A DNA stretch of 64,000 nucleotides, taken from contig NZ_CP067396.1 of NCBI RefSeq assembly GCF_023617245.1, positions 3,720,001 through 3,784,000 on the forward strand. The letters run 5' to 3'. The position numbers and the translations under genes were made by a program. Source of the DNA: Lysobacter enzymogenes. GTDB taxonomy: Bacteria > Pseudomonadota > Gammaproteobacteria > Xanthomonadales > Xanthomonadaceae. Under the pieces are notes generated by a model, which was given only the letters and a program-made list of their open reading frames with translations, ran no database searches and was not told where the DNA came from. Below, piece by piece: positions 8,715 to 18,051 of the stretch. How positions within the stretch are numbered: the first letter of the stretch is position 1; the number at the start of each line of letters is the position of its first letter.

Positions 8715-10355
8715 CTAACGCTGCTGCAAACGCAGCGCGTGCGCGGACGTGCCCAGGCTCGCGGCCGGGGCGCGCCGGTTCGCCGCCGGCGCCGGCCCGG
8801 CCTGCGCCGGAGCGACCCGTGCCGCGGCCACCGGCGAGGCCGCCGCCGCGAACCGGCCCATGCCCGGCAACGCCGCGGCCCAAGGCGCGCTCTGCTCGAT
8901 CCGGCAGTCCAGCGAGCTGACCTGCGCCTGCGCGCAGCCGCTGCCGTAGAAGAACGCCAGCCCTTGATCGGATGCCGCCGCGACCACGTCGAGGCAACCG
9001 TCGCCGTTGAAATCGCCGTGATCGATCTGGCGCAAAGGCGACGAGAACTGCGGCAGCGTGCGCGAGCTGCCGTTCCATTGCGTGGCGGACAGGGCGCCGT
9101 CGCGCTGCAGGTTGTAGCCCAGCGCGACCAGCGAAGGATCGTTGAACGCATCGATCTGGCGGATCGCGACCAGGTCGCTGCGCCCGTCGCCGTCGAAGTC
9201 GTCCACCAGCATGCGCGACTTCGGCAGCTCCAGCGCAGGCACCGGCTGCGCCGCGGCGAAGCCGCCGCCGGCCTGCTGCGAATACACCACCGAGTACTCC
9301 TGCTGGGCGCTGACGATGGCCAGGTCCAGCCGGCGGTCGCCGTTGAAATCGCCGAGCGCCAGCTCCTTGGTCGGCCCGAGCGGGATCGCGTCGATCAGCA
9401 GCGCCGGCGCGGCGAACCCGCCCTGCGGCAGGTGCCGCATCCACAGCAGGCGGATCGCGGCGCTCGCGTAGGCGGTCTCGGTGTAGACGATGTCGCTGCG
9501 GCCGTCGCCGTCGTAGTCGCGCACGCTCTCGATGCGGGGGTTGGTCCGCGGCAACGGCGTCGTGCCGACTTCGCGGATCCCGCCGCGGCCGTCGCCGTAC
9601 AGCGTGCGCAAGCGCCAGCATCCGTCCTGCGGCGGAACCGAGCATTGCGCGGTCGGACTCATGTCGATCCCGACGATGTCCTGGTGGCCGTCGTGATCCA
9701 CGTCGACCCCGCTCCAGCCGTCCACGCCGCTGTCGGGCTGGAACGGCTGCGGCGGCTTGAAGCCGCCGCGGCCGTCGGACAGCAGCGCATTGGCCTCGTC
9801 CTGCGTATTGCCGCCCTGCCCCGCCGCCCAGCGCTGGGTGACCATGTCCAGCGCACCGTCGCCGTTGAGATCGACCAGCAACAGGCGCGTCGGCCGCGAC
9901 AGGCTGTTCGGATAGCGCCACACCAGCGGCGGGAAACCCAGCCCGCCCTGCGCCTGCTGCAGGAACACCTGCAGGCTGTGATCCATGGTCGTGGCGACCA
10001 CGTCGGCGCGGCCGTCGCCGTTGACGTCGCCGACCGCGACCGCACTGAAATCGCTGTAGCGGGTGGCGCTGCCGGGCAGGTTCGGCCGATAGCGCGCGGC
10101 TTCGGTCAACGCGTAGCCGCCGCTGGCCGAGGCGCCCGCGCCCTGGCTGCCTATCCCGGCCGGCGTCGATGTCGGTTGGCTGCGCGCGGGCGCCGGAGCG
10201 GCGCCTATCGCGACCGCCTCATGCGCCTGCGCTTCGCGCGGCGGCGCGACCGCCAGCGCCGCCGGCCCGCGCGCCCACGACCCGATCTCGATCGTCGCCG
10301 CGACCAGCGCGCCGAAACCCACGCCGATCCACCACTTCCAAGTCAGCCCATGCAT
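8715..10355 (-). CDS. Membrane-anchored FG-GAP/VCBS repeat protein, paralogue 1
   Basis: A 546-residue protein from ATG 10355 with AGGGGG upstream. One N-terminal membrane segment (WKWWIGVGFGALVAATIEIG) and a low-complexity linker precede about seven FG-GAP/VCBS blades with calcium-type loops such as DVNGDGRADVV, DLNGDGALDMV, DFNGDRRLDLA, DFDGDGRSDLV and DFNGDGCLDVV. A Cys-containing tail follows (FYGSGCAQAQ, SLDCRIEQ). It should be a periplasmic beta-propeller held by an uncleaved anchor. It is the first of three paralogues, separated from the next by 218 bp. Ligand and function are unknown. Confidence 0.85.
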   Translation of the reverse strand: MHGLTWKWWIGVGFGALVAATIEIGSWARGPAALAVAPPREAQAHEAVAIGAAPAPARSQPTSTPAGIGSQGAGASASGGYALTEAARYRPNLPGSATRYSDFSAVAVGDVNGDGRADVVATTMDHSLQVFLQQAQGGLGFPPLVWRYPNSLSRPTRLLLVDLNGDGALDMVTQRWAAGQGGNTQDEANALLSDGRGGFKPPQPFQPDSGVDGWSGVDVDHDGHQDIVGIDMSPTAQCSVPPQDGCWRLRTLYGDGRGGIREVGTTPLPRTNPRIESVRDYDGDGRSDIVYTETAYASAAIRLLWMRHLPQGGFAAPALLIDAIPLGPTKELALGDFNGDRRLDLAIVSAQQEYSVVYSQQAGGGFAAAQPVPALELPKSRMLVDDFDGDGRSDLVAIRQIDAFNDPSLVALGYNLQRDGALSATQWNGSSRTLPQFSSPLRQIDHGDFNGDGCLDVVAAASDQGLAFFYGSGCAQAQVSSLDCRIEQSAPWAAALPGMGRFAAAASPVAAARVAPAQAGPAPAANRRAPAASLGTSAHALRLQQR

Positions 10356-10446
10356 CCGTGTTCCCCCTGAGGAATCGGGCGGGATCGTCGCCGGCTGCCC
10401 CCTGCCCACCCGATTCGGTGGGTATCGCAACGCCGGCCGTCCCGCC

Positions 10447-10484
10447 GGCCGGCATCATATCGGCCCGCGGACGGCCGCCGCCAG
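10447..10484. promoter_or_regulatory. Upstream block shared with FG-GAP paralogue 3
   Basis: A block containing CATCATATCGG and ending GCCGCCGCCAG lies about 92 bp before paralogue 1. A near copy lies at 14040-14077 before paralogue 3, at a similar distance. Conservation of non-coding sequence suggests a shared promoter or operator, or simply duplication of the whole locus. Confidence 0.5.
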
Positions 10485-10573
10485 ACGCGCCGCGGCAAAG
10501 CCGGCGCGCGGCGGGCGATCGACCGTCGTCGCGGCCAACACGCCGCGCCGCGCATTCGGCCGCGACCGCGCGC

Positions 10574-12289
10574 TCAGCGGTTGCGCAGTTTGCGCAGCAT
10601 CCGCCAATGGGTGCGCGTCGGCGCGATGAACACGCGCTTGGGGCGCGAGGTCACCCGCCCGCGGGCCTGGGCCTGGCTCGCGCCCTGCATCCGCACCGGC
10701 ACGCGCAGCTGCGCGCGGGCCTGCGGCTTGGACCACAGCGGCGGGGCCTGCACCCGCACCGGCGGCAGCGGCGTGACCGGCGCCGAGGCCGCCGCGGCCA
10801 TCGACGCCAACGCCGCGGCCGGCGCCATCGAGGTCTGCTCGATGCGGCAGTCGTCCGAGCTCATCGCGGCTTGGGCGCAGCCGCTGCCGTAATAGAACAT
10901 CACGCCCTCGTAGTCCGCCGCGACCACCACGTCGCGGCAGCCGTCGCCGTTGAAGTCGCCGTGCGCGAGTTCGTTGCGGTGTCCGCCGATCTGGGTCGGC
11001 CCGTGCGAGGTGCCGTTCCATTGCGCTGGGGACAGCGCACCGTCGCGCTGCAGGTGATAGGCCAGCACGGCCTGGGGCTCCGGATCGTCGGACGCCCGTT
11101 GCACCGAGACTAGGTCGGTGCGGCCGTCGCCGTCGAAATCGGCGGCCAGCAACTGCGACTTCGCCGATCGCGCGGTATACGGCTGCGCCGCGGACAGGCC
11201 GCCGCCCGCCAGTTGCAGGTACACGTTGGCCGAACCGTCGAGATAACCGCCCGTGGCGATGTCCGGGCGGCCGTCGCCGTTGAAGTCGCCGACGGTCGCC
11301 TCCGGCGGTATGAACGCCGGCCACGAGCCGAGCAGCGTGGCCTCGCCGAGGCCTCCTTGCGGCAACTGCCGCCGCCACATCGCCCGACGCATGCCGTACG
11401 GGGCATCCGCGTCGGTGTAGACGAAATCGCGGCGGCCGTCGCCGTCGAAATCCACCGCGTCCACCACCTGCGCCACCGGCTTGCCCAGCGGCAGTTCGGC
11501 GGTTTCGCGGATGCCGCCCTGGCCGTCGCTGTAGCGCACGCGCAGGCGCGTGCAGTACGCGCCGGAGAGGTCGGCGACGTCGGCGCAGTCGCCCGCCACG
11601 CTGCCGCGGTTGACGATGGTGACGAGGTCGTCGAGCCCGTCCTGGTCGACGTCCATCGTGCTGCCGAGCATGGCGTCGCCGACCCATTGGCGCAGGCTCA
11701 GGCCGCCGTGGCCGTCGGACAGCAGCACGTTGAGCCCTGCGGCCAGGCCGGTGCTCTCGGAGCGATCGCGCGAGGCGAGGATGTCCAGGGCGCCGTCGGC
11801 GTTGAGATCGATCAGCTGCAGCTTCATCTGCCGGTAGAGCCCGTCGTGCGGGAAACGCCAGACCTGCGGCGACGACGGCAACCCGCCCTGCGGCTGCTGC
11901 AGGAACACCTGCACGCTGTTGTCCGCGGCGGCCACCACCACGTCGTCGCGGCCGTCGCCGTCGACGTCGCCGGCCACCGCCTGGCCGAAGATCTGATAGC
12001 CCTGGTAGCCGATGCCGCCCTCGGCGACCGCCGGGCGGTAACGCGCCCCTTCGGTCAGGGCGTAGCCGCCGGACTGCGTCGCGGCGCCGCCGCCGAGCGG
12101 CGCGTTCGCCGGCGTCGCGGCGCTCGCCGGACGCGGCGCGCCGCCGATGGCCGCGGATGCGGCGTCCGCCGGGGCCTCTGCCCGCGGCGCCGGCGGCGCA
12201 GCCGTGTCCGGCGCGCGCCACCACAGCAACAGGCTCGCCACGGCCAGCGGGCCGGCACCGAGCCACAGTTTCCAACTCAATCCGCGCAT
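10574..12289 (-). CDS. Membrane-anchored FG-GAP/VCBS repeat protein, paralogue 2
   Basis: A 571-residue protein from ATG 12289 with AAGGAG 9 nt upstream. It opens MRGLSWKLWLGAGPLAVA, a membrane anchor like its paralogues, then an Ala/Pro linker and repeated FG-GAP loops (DVDGDGRDDVV, DLNADGALDIL, DFDGDGRRDFV, DFNGDGRPDIA, DFDGDGRTDLV, DFNGDGCRDVV). The conserved cysteine tail (YYGSGCAQAAMSSDDCRIEQ) is followed by a basic extension of about 70 residues absent from paralogue 1. Only 34 bp separate it from paralogue 3 upstream, so the two are probably one operon. The function is unknown. Confidence 0.85.
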   Translation of the reverse strand: MRGLSWKLWLGAGPLAVASLLLWWRAPDTAAPPAPRAEAPADAASAAIGGAPRPASAATPANAPLGGGAATQSGGYALTEGARYRPAVAEGGIGYQGYQIFGQAVAGDVDGDGRDDVVVAAADNSVQVFLQQPQGGLPSSPQVWRFPHDGLYRQMKLQLIDLNADGALDILASRDRSESTGLAAGLNVLLSDGHGGLSLRQWVGDAMLGSTMDVDQDGLDDLVTIVNRGSVAGDCADVADLSGAYCTRLRVRYSDGQGGIRETAELPLGKPVAQVVDAVDFDGDGRRDFVYTDADAPYGMRRAMWRRQLPQGGLGEATLLGSWPAFIPPEATVGDFNGDGRPDIATGGYLDGSANVYLQLAGGGLSAAQPYTARSAKSQLLAADFDGDGRTDLVSVQRASDDPEPQAVLAYHLQRDGALSPAQWNGTSHGPTQIGGHRNELAHGDFNGDGCRDVVVAADYEGVMFYYGSGCAQAAMSSDDCRIEQTSMAPAAALASMAAAASAPVTPLPPVRVQAPPLWSKPQARAQLRVPVRMQGASQAQARGRVTSRPKRVFIAPTRTHWRMLRKLRNR

Positions 12290-12323
12290 CGTTCGTTTCT
12301 CCTTGAGTTCGCTGCGGCCGGGC

Positions 12324-13958
12324 TCAGCGTTCGCGCTGTCGCGCGAGCGCGCGCCAGGGCGCGCGCGCCGGCGCGTGACCGCTGCGCCCGGCGGGCGCGG
12401 CCAGCGCCGCGGCGCGGCCGGCCGGACGGCTCGCCGCCGGCATCGGGCTCGCCAGCGCCGCCGGCGCCGCGGCCGCCAGCGGCGCGCTCTGCTCGATCCG
12501 GCAATCCTGCGAACTCATCGAGGCCTGCATGCAGCCGCTGCCGTAATAGACCATCAGCCCTTCGTAATTGGCGCCCACCGCCACGTCGCGGCAGCCGTCG
12601 CCGTTGAAATCCCCATGCGCCAGAACGCCCGCGCCGCGGATCTGGGTGAGGCCGTGCGAGGCGCCATTCCATTGCGGCGCGCTCAACCCGCCGTTGCGCT
12701 GCAACTGGTAGGCCAGCACGTCCTCGTCTTCGCCGACGCTGTCGGGATGCTGCACCGAAACCACGTCGGTGCGTCCGTCGCCGTCGAAATCGGCGACCTG
12801 CAATTCCGATCCCACCACGAACGCCGGATACGGCTGCGGCGCGGCGAAGCTGCCGTCGGCCAGGCGCAGCGCCACGGTCGAGGTTCCGGCCTGGCGGCTG
12901 CCGGTGGCGATGTCGAGCCGGCGGTCGCCGTTGAAGTCGCCCAGCGCCACCGTCATCGACGGCCAGGGCGGGAACGCGCCCAGCACCGCTTCCGCGCCGA
13001 GCCCGCCCTGCGGCAGCTGCCGGCGCCACGCCAAACGGCTGGAACCGACCGTCATCCCGTCGTGCGGGCGATAAATCAAGTCGCGGCGGCCGTCGCCGTC
13101 GAAATCGAGCGTGGCCACCACCGAGGTCAGCGGCAGCCCCAGCGGCACGAAGGTGCTCTCGCGAAAGCCGCCGCGGCCGTCGCCGTACAGCGTGCGCAGC
13201 CAGCGGCAAAGCTCCCCGGCCGGGCGTCCGCAATCGGCGGGCGCGCCGGGACGATGGACCGCTCCGACGATGTCCTCATGGCCATCCTGGTCCACGTCCA
13301 TGGCATAGCCGATCCCGGTCTCGCCGGAACCCGACGGCGGCACGGGCACCTGCCGCAACGCCAGTCCGCCGCGGCCGTCGGACAGCAACAGATTCAGCGC
13401 CGACGGCGGCGGAATCTGCGGCAAGGACGGCGGCTGGCTGACGATGTCGAGCGCGCCGTCGCCGTTGAGATCGACCAGCATCGCCGAGCTCTGCTGAAGG
13501 CGGCCGCCGTTGGGGAAGGCCCATATCTGCGGCGGGAACGCGAGCCCGCCCTGGGGCTGCTGCACGAACACCTGGATCGTGCCGTCCTCGGTCGTCGCGA
13601 CCAGATCGTCGCGGCCGTCGCCGGTGACGTCGCCCGCTAGGACCGTGCCGAAGAGCTGGTAACCCATGTACCCGAGGGCCGGATCGGCGATGGTCGGGCG
13701 GTAACGCGGACCTTCGGTCAGCGCATAGGCGTCGCCGCTGTCGGCCGCGGCGGCCGGCCACGGCGCGGCGCGCGCCGCCGGCGAAGCGGACGCGAACGCC
13801 GGCGCGCCGCCGACCGGACCCTGTACAGCCGGCGCCGCCGCGGCCGGTTCGACCGGCTGCGCCGCCGCAGGCCCCTGTCGCCATGCCGTCACGATCAGCG
13901 TCGCCACCAGCGCGGCCGAGCCCGCGCCGGTCCAAAGCTTCCAACTCAGCCAACGCAT
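12324..13958 (-). CDS. Membrane-anchored FG-GAP/VCBS repeat protein, paralogue 3
   Basis: A 544-residue protein starting MRWLSWKLWTGAG at ATG 13958, with AGGGGG in a leader (CCCTGA..GTGTTCCCCC on the plus strand) matching paralogue 1. The same architecture follows: membrane anchor, Ala-rich linker, about seven FG-GAP blades (DVTGDGRDDLV, DLNGDGALDIV, DVDQDGHEDIV, DFDGDGRRDLI, DFNGDRRLDIA) and the YYGSGCMQASMSSQDCRIEQ tail. It is the promoter-proximal member of the tandem set. A frame extension to 14099 is not supported by a ribosome site. Confidence 0.85.
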   Translation of the reverse strand: MRWLSWKLWTGAGSAALVATLIVTAWRQGPAAAQPVEPAAAAPAVQGPVGGAPAFASASPAARAAPWPAAAADSGDAYALTEGPRYRPTIADPALGYMGYQLFGTVLAGDVTGDGRDDLVATTEDGTIQVFVQQPQGGLAFPPQIWAFPNGGRLQQSSAMLVDLNGDGALDIVSQPPSLPQIPPPSALNLLLSDGRGGLALRQVPVPPSGSGETGIGYAMDVDQDGHEDIVGAVHRPGAPADCGRPAGELCRWLRTLYGDGRGGFRESTFVPLGLPLTSVVATLDFDGDGRRDLIYRPHDGMTVGSSRLAWRRQLPQGGLGAEAVLGAFPPWPSMTVALGDFNGDRRLDIATGSRQAGTSTVALRLADGSFAAPQPYPAFVVGSELQVADFDGDGRTDVVSVQHPDSVGEDEDVLAYQLQRNGGLSAPQWNGASHGLTQIRGAGVLAHGDFNGDGCRDVAVGANYEGLMVYYGSGCMQASMSSQDCRIEQSAPLAAAAPAALASPMPAASRPAGRAAALAAPAGRSGHAPARAPWRALARQRER

Positions 13959-14039
13959 CCGTGTTCCCCCTGAAATCCTGTCGGATCGGTGCCGCCCGTC
14001 CTGCGCGCACGGTATGCGCGGCAGCGACCGCCCTCGTCC

Positions 14040-14077
14040 GGCCGGGATCATATCGGGCCGGCGATGGCAGCCGCCAG
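14040..14077. promoter_or_regulatory. Upstream block shared with FG-GAP paralogue 1
   Basis: A near copy of the 10447-10484 block (GATCATATCGG core, GCAGCCGCCAG end), about 80 bp before the paralogue 3 start. It may carry the promoter of the 12.3-14.0 kb operon. Confidence 0.5.
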
Positions 14078-14209
14078 CCGTACCGCAGCGACGCGCCACG
14101 GCGGCGCCCGCTACCGGTGCGCCCGGCGCTTCGTGAATACGCCGCGGATCGCGTGGCGCCCGCCAAAGCCGCCGGTCTATAGTCGGCCACCATCCCCGCG
14201 TGCGCCGTC

Positions 14210-14719
14210 ATGCCCGTCGTCGCCGAATCCGAGCGCCTGCCGCGCCTGCATGCCCTGCCGCTGTCGCCGGCCCTGCTGGCGATGGCCGCGGGCCGCCTGC
14301 CGCATCCCGCGCTATGGCGGTGCCGTTCGGGCGATCCGTTCTACGTCTATCGCGGTGCCGGCGTCCCCGATGCGGCGGAACTGATCCCGTTGTGGGATTG
14401 GCATTCGTGGGCGCTCGGCGTGCGCGAACGGCGCGATGGCCTGGAATTCCTGCGTTTCAGCATCGAGGCGCCGGACGCGCCCGAATGCCTGGCGCGCACC
14501 GAGCAAGGCCTGTGGGCGCGTTTGTTCGACGCGCTGTACGAGGACGACCTGGACCTCGACGAACTCGCCGCGATCGCCGAGGCGGTGGATTATCGCCATT
14601 GGCCGCTGCAACTGAGCCGCCGCGAGGACGCCGAGCCGCGGTTCGGCGACGGCCTGGAGCATTCGCGATGGCTGGAGGAGTGGGTCGCGGCGGTCGATAC
14701 TTCGGCCGCCGCGGACTGA
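14210..14719 (+). CDS. Cytoplasmic protein of unknown function
   Basis: A 169-residue acidic, tryptophan-rich protein (FYVYRGAGVPDAAELIPLWD, WSWALGVRERRDGLEF, LWARLFDALYEDDLDLDEL) without signal or membrane segment. The pattern of a short strand run followed by acidic helices is loosely like SMI1/KNR4 (SUKH) proteins, but no diagnostic motif was found, so I leave it unassigned. It starts at ATG 14210; a GTG 9 nt earlier is the alternative. Confidence 0.5.
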   Translation: MPVVAESERLPRLHALPLSPALLAMAAGRLPHPALWRCRSGDPFYVYRGAGVPDAAELIPLWDWHSWALGVRERRDGLEFLRFSIEAPDAPECLARTEQGLWARLFDALYEDDLDLDELAAIAEAVDYRHWPLQLSRREDAEPRFGDGLEHSRWLEEWVAAVDTSAAAD

Positions 14720-14734
14720 GCGCCGCGCGCCCGG

Positions 14735-15247
14735 TCACTTCGCCACGGTCAACTCGCGATGCAGCGCCTGCGCATCGCCCTGCGCCAGCCCGCCGATGCG
14801 CAGGCGGCCGCCAGGAATCTCGCCCTGGATGGTCGCCACGCTGACCGCCGTCGCGCCGACCACCACGGCCATGCGCTTGCCGAGGTTGTCGCGGGTGATC
14901 TGGGCCAGGCGCCGCGCGCCTTCTTCGTTCAAGCGCAGGTCCAGCGAGGCCTGGCCGTTTTCGTCGGTGCTCAGCGCGACCTGGGCGATCTGGCCGCGCG
15001 CGATCGCCGGCATCGGCTTCAACGCCACGCGCGGTTCCTGGCCGGGAAACGGCCGCAGCACCGGCAGCGTCCTGGCGTCGGCCGCGCCGTCCTCGGCGAC
15101 CAGGTAGAAGGCGACGTCGCCGCGCACCGGCTGCGCGCCCGCCAACGGATCGACGGTCCCGTCCGGCGCGCGCGCGCAACCGGCCGCGCCGAACAACATC
15201 GATAGCGCCGACAAGGCCAAAGCCGCGACCAACGCGCGCGCCTTCAT
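14735..15247 (-). CDS. Lipoprotein with SecD P1-head-like domain
   Basis: A 170-residue protein with a lipoprotein signal (SALSMLFGAAGC, Cys at about 24). The C-terminal half resembles the P1 head of the export protein SecD: LDLRLNEEGARRLAQITRDN, GKRMAVVVGATAVSVATIQG, and a glycine turn (EIPGGRLRIGG). In SecD this domain follows the first membrane helix in the periplasm; here it stands alone as a lipoprotein without any SecD membrane part. It starts 6 nt after the stop of the M14 peptidase gene, so the two are translationally linked. The role is unknown. Confidence 0.65.
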   Translation of the reverse strand: MKARALVAALALSALSMLFGAAGCARAPDGTVDPLAGAQPVRGDVAFYLVAEDGAADARTLPVLRPFPGQEPRVALKPMPAIARGQIAQVALSTDENGQASLDLRLNEEGARRLAQITRDNLGKRMAVVVGATAVSVATIQGEIPGGRLRIGGLAQGDAQALHRELTVAK

Positions 15248-15253
15248 CGCCGC

Positions 15254-16180
15254 TCAGCCCTGCGCCAGGGCGAAGTCGATCGCCGCGCGCACCGCCGCCG
15301 CCTGCGCCTGGTTGCACTGCTCCGGCGTGGCGCGCGGGCTGTCGGGATAGACCTCGGTGGTGGTGCGATAACGCGCGTCGGTGATGCCGGCGCACAGGCC
15401 GAGCTTACGCACCGGATAGTCGATGACGCCGCGCGCGACCACCGGCGAACCGATGATCTCGCCGCGCGCGTCGGCCGGGGCGATGTGGGTGACCTTTTCG
15501 ACTTCGGCGATGATCGCCTGCTGGAACCGCGGCTGCGGATCTTCGCTGTCGCCGACCAGATAGAAGCCGTCGGGAATTTCGCCGGGCTCGTAGGGCTTGC
15601 CGTCGCGCGCGGCCAACGCCGGGCGGAACTCGGATTCGTCGCTGTCGGTGGTTTCGTGCAGATCGATGTGCATCAGCGCGCTCGCGCGCAGCGGCGCCGC
15701 CAGCGCCCACAGCGCGGCCGATTCGCCGGCCGGGCTGTCGTCGCGGAACGAACGGTTCGGATCGATCGCGTCCGGGTTCCAGCGATGGATGCGCTCGTAG
15801 GCCCATGGGCTCACGCACGGCGCCACCAGCAGGTTGATGCGGCCGGCATAGGCGCCCGCGTCCTGGTCCAGGAACAGCAGCGCGCCGTGCACGCCGCTGG
15901 TCTCGTACCCGTGCACGCCGCCGGTGACCAGCATCGTCGGCAACGACTCGTCCCAGTTGCGGCTCTTCAGCGCGAACAGCGGGAAGCGGCCGTCGGCGCC
16001 GTAGTCGAGCTCGCCGTACTGGATCTTCTCGTAGCGTTCGCCGAGGCGCTCGATGACGCTCGCCACTTCATCGAAGTAGCTGCGATGGCGGATCTGGCGC
16101 GAACGCCATTCGGCGACCTCCGCGGGTCCCCAGGCCTGGCCGGGCGTGCCGATGGGATAGAAGGCGGTGGCGGTGCTCAT
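15254..16180 (-). CDS. M14-family metallocarboxypeptidase
   Basis: A 308-residue protein from ATG 16180 without signal peptide. Zinc ligands fit the M14 order: HGYE in VTGGVHGYETSG (His and Glu), a third histidine in MHIDLHETTD, and a catalytic glutamate candidate in TTTEVYPDSP. NPNRSF-like arginine binding is seen as DPNRSFRDD. M14 enzymes remove C-terminal residues or trim peptidoglycan peptides. Lack of a signal points to the cytoplasm. It is the first gene of a two-gene operon with the SecD-like lipoprotein. The 301-bp gap upstream holds no gene. Confidence 0.85.
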   Translation of the reverse strand: MSTATAFYPIGTPGQAWGPAEVAEWRSRQIRHRSYFDEVASVIERLGERYEKIQYGELDYGADGRFPLFALKSRNWDESLPTMLVTGGVHGYETSGVHGALLFLDQDAGAYAGRINLLVAPCVSPWAYERIHRWNPDAIDPNRSFRDDSPAGESAALWALAAPLRASALMHIDLHETTDSDESEFRPALAARDGKPYEPGEIPDGFYLVGDSEDPQPRFQQAIIAEVEKVTHIAPADARGEIIGSPVVARGVIDYPVRKLGLCAGITDARYRTTTEVYPDSPRATPEQCNQAQAAAVRAAIDFALAQG

Positions 16181-16481
16181 GACGGCGGCTCGTGGTTGCA
16201 GCGAAGGGCACGATTTTAGCATCGTTCGCTGCGCCCGGCCGCGTGGGGGCCGCGCAGCCGGAGGCCGCCGGCGAGCGCGATTCGCATGCGGCATCGACGC
16301 CTCGATGTGCTTTCGATATGCCTATCGCCTGCGCTCGCGGCAGACAGGCCGCAGCGGAACGGGAAACCGCGCGAAAACCCGGCGTTTTCCGCGCTCGTCC
16401 GGCCAGGCCGGTTTGCTAAGCTGCGCACCGCGAGCGGCATGGCGCCCGCCGCACACCGTCCCTGCGGAGCGAAGCCGAGCC

Positions 16482-17984
16482 ATGTCGAATCCCCTTTCCG
16501 CCTCCCCGCCGACGCCAGCACGCAGCGCGTCGCGCCGCGTCGTCGCCGCGCTGATGTTCGCACTCGCTCTCGCCTGCGCGAGCGCGCATGCGCAAACGCC
16601 ACTGCTCCGGGTCGATTACGAGACCGGGACGATCGACTCGGGCATTCCCGACCTCAACACCAGCGACGCCAGCGCGGCCGATGCCATCTTCGTCAGCGAA
16701 ACCGCGCGCGCGGGCCGCTACGCCATCGCCCACAAGGTCGTGCTCGACGATCCGGCCTACGTCTCCGAAGGCAAACCGCGCAGCGAGAGCGCCGCATTGA
16801 GAACGCTGCCGGCGAGATACCGCAGCGGCGACCATCGCCGCTACGCCTTCAGCGTGATGCTGAAGGACTGGGAAGACTACACGGCGGGCCGCATCGCGTC
16901 GGTCGACATCGTCTGGCAGTTCAAGCACACCCAGGGAGGGGCCGACATGTTCGTCGGCGTCAGGCGCAACCAGTTGGTGCTGCGCTACGCCAACACCCAG
17001 TCGGTCCTGATCAACGACATACGTCCCTACGACAACGCCTGGATCGATCTTCGCTTCGACGTGCTGTGGGCCGATACCCCGACCGGCTACTTCACCGCCG
17101 ACCTGCGCCTGCCCGGCGAAAGCGGCTTCACCCGCAGGGCCGCCGTCGCCGGCATCGTCACCCTGGACCCCACCGCCACCGGCGCCTTCGGCTATCCCAA
17201 GTGGGGCTTGTACCGGCCCGATTCGGATTCCAGCCGCGGCTCCGCGATCACTCGCATCGCCCTGCACGACGAAATCTCGGTGACCGCCCTGCCCGCCGCG
17301 CGCATCCGCTTGAACAAGGCCTTCGCGCCCAGCGGCCGCGCCGGCGACGGCGACCAATTCGCGCTGAGCATCGCGCCGCCGGCGCCGGCCGGCACGGTCA
17401 GCGCGACCACCACCGGCAGCGGCGCGCAGGTGACCTCGCCGCCCGCGCTGCTGGTCGCGGCGAACGGCGGCGGGACGTATGTGCTCAGCGAGACCGCGGC
17501 CGCCAGCGCGCCGGGAACCGATCTCGGCCGCTACCGCAGCGCCTACGCCTGCACCAACGCGCGCGCCGGCGGCCAAGCGCCGCGCGGCGACGGCGCCTCG
17601 TTCGCGCTCGCGCTCGCCGACGAAGACGATCTGAGCTGCACCTTCACCAACACCCGGGCCAACACTTCGGACCTGGCGATCGCCGTGACCAACACGCCAG
17701 CGCAAGGTCCCGGCGACCAGCCCGACGACAACGTGCTCGCGGGCACCGTCTCCACCTACCGCATCCAGGTCAGCAACCACGGGCCCGATGCGGCGACCGG
17801 CGCGATCGTCCGCGACGCCGCACTGGCCGGGCTGGCGTGCGCCGATCCGGTGGCGTGCGCCGGCGCCGCCTGTCCCGCCGCCACGGTCGCCGTGGCCGAC
17901 CTGATGGGCGCGGGCGTGACCCTGGGCGAGTTGGCCGGCGGCGCCTCGGTGTCGCTGGACGTCAGCTGCCGCGTCGCGCAATGA
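16482..17984 (+). CDS. Exported heparin-lyase-I-like protein with DUF11-type C-terminus
   Basis: A 500-residue protein from ATG 16482 with a signal peptide (VAALMFALALACASAHAQ). Residues about 40-270 look like a jelly-roll polysaccharide-lyase domain (DYETGTID, RYAIAHKVVLDDP, YAFSVMLKDWEDY, VWQFKHTQGG, WIDLRFDVLWADTPTGYFTA, YPKWGLYRPDS). A linking region follows with GSGAQVTSP and CTFTN segments, then one DUF11 domain (VSNHGPDAATGAIVRDAAL). The lyase family is inferred from pattern memory; the substrate is unknown. The protein ends right after the DUF11 domain. Confidence 0.6.
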   Translation: MSNPLSASPPTPARSASRRVVAALMFALALACASAHAQTPLLRVDYETGTIDSGIPDLNTSDASAADAIFVSETARAGRYAIAHKVVLDDPAYVSEGKPRSESAALRTLPARYRSGDHRRYAFSVMLKDWEDYTAGRIASVDIVWQFKHTQGGADMFVGVRRNQLVLRYANTQSVLINDIRPYDNAWIDLRFDVLWADTPTGYFTADLRLPGESGFTRRAAVAGIVTLDPTATGAFGYPKWGLYRPDSDSSRGSAITRIALHDEISVTALPAARIRLNKAFAPSGRAGDGDQFALSIAPPAPAGTVSATTTGSGAQVTSPPALLVAANGGGTYVLSETAAASAPGTDLGRYRSAYACTNARAGGQAPRGDGASFALALADEDDLSCTFTNTRANTSDLAIAVTNTPAQGPGDQPDDNVLAGTVSTYRIQVSNHGPDAATGAIVRDAALAGLACADPVACAGAACPAATVAVADLMGAGVTLGELAGGASVSLDVSCRVAQ

Positions 17985-18051
17985 CGGCAGGCGCCGCGGG
18001 TCGCGAGGATGCCGCCACGCAACCGGCGACGCTGCGCCGCGGCGCGATCGC

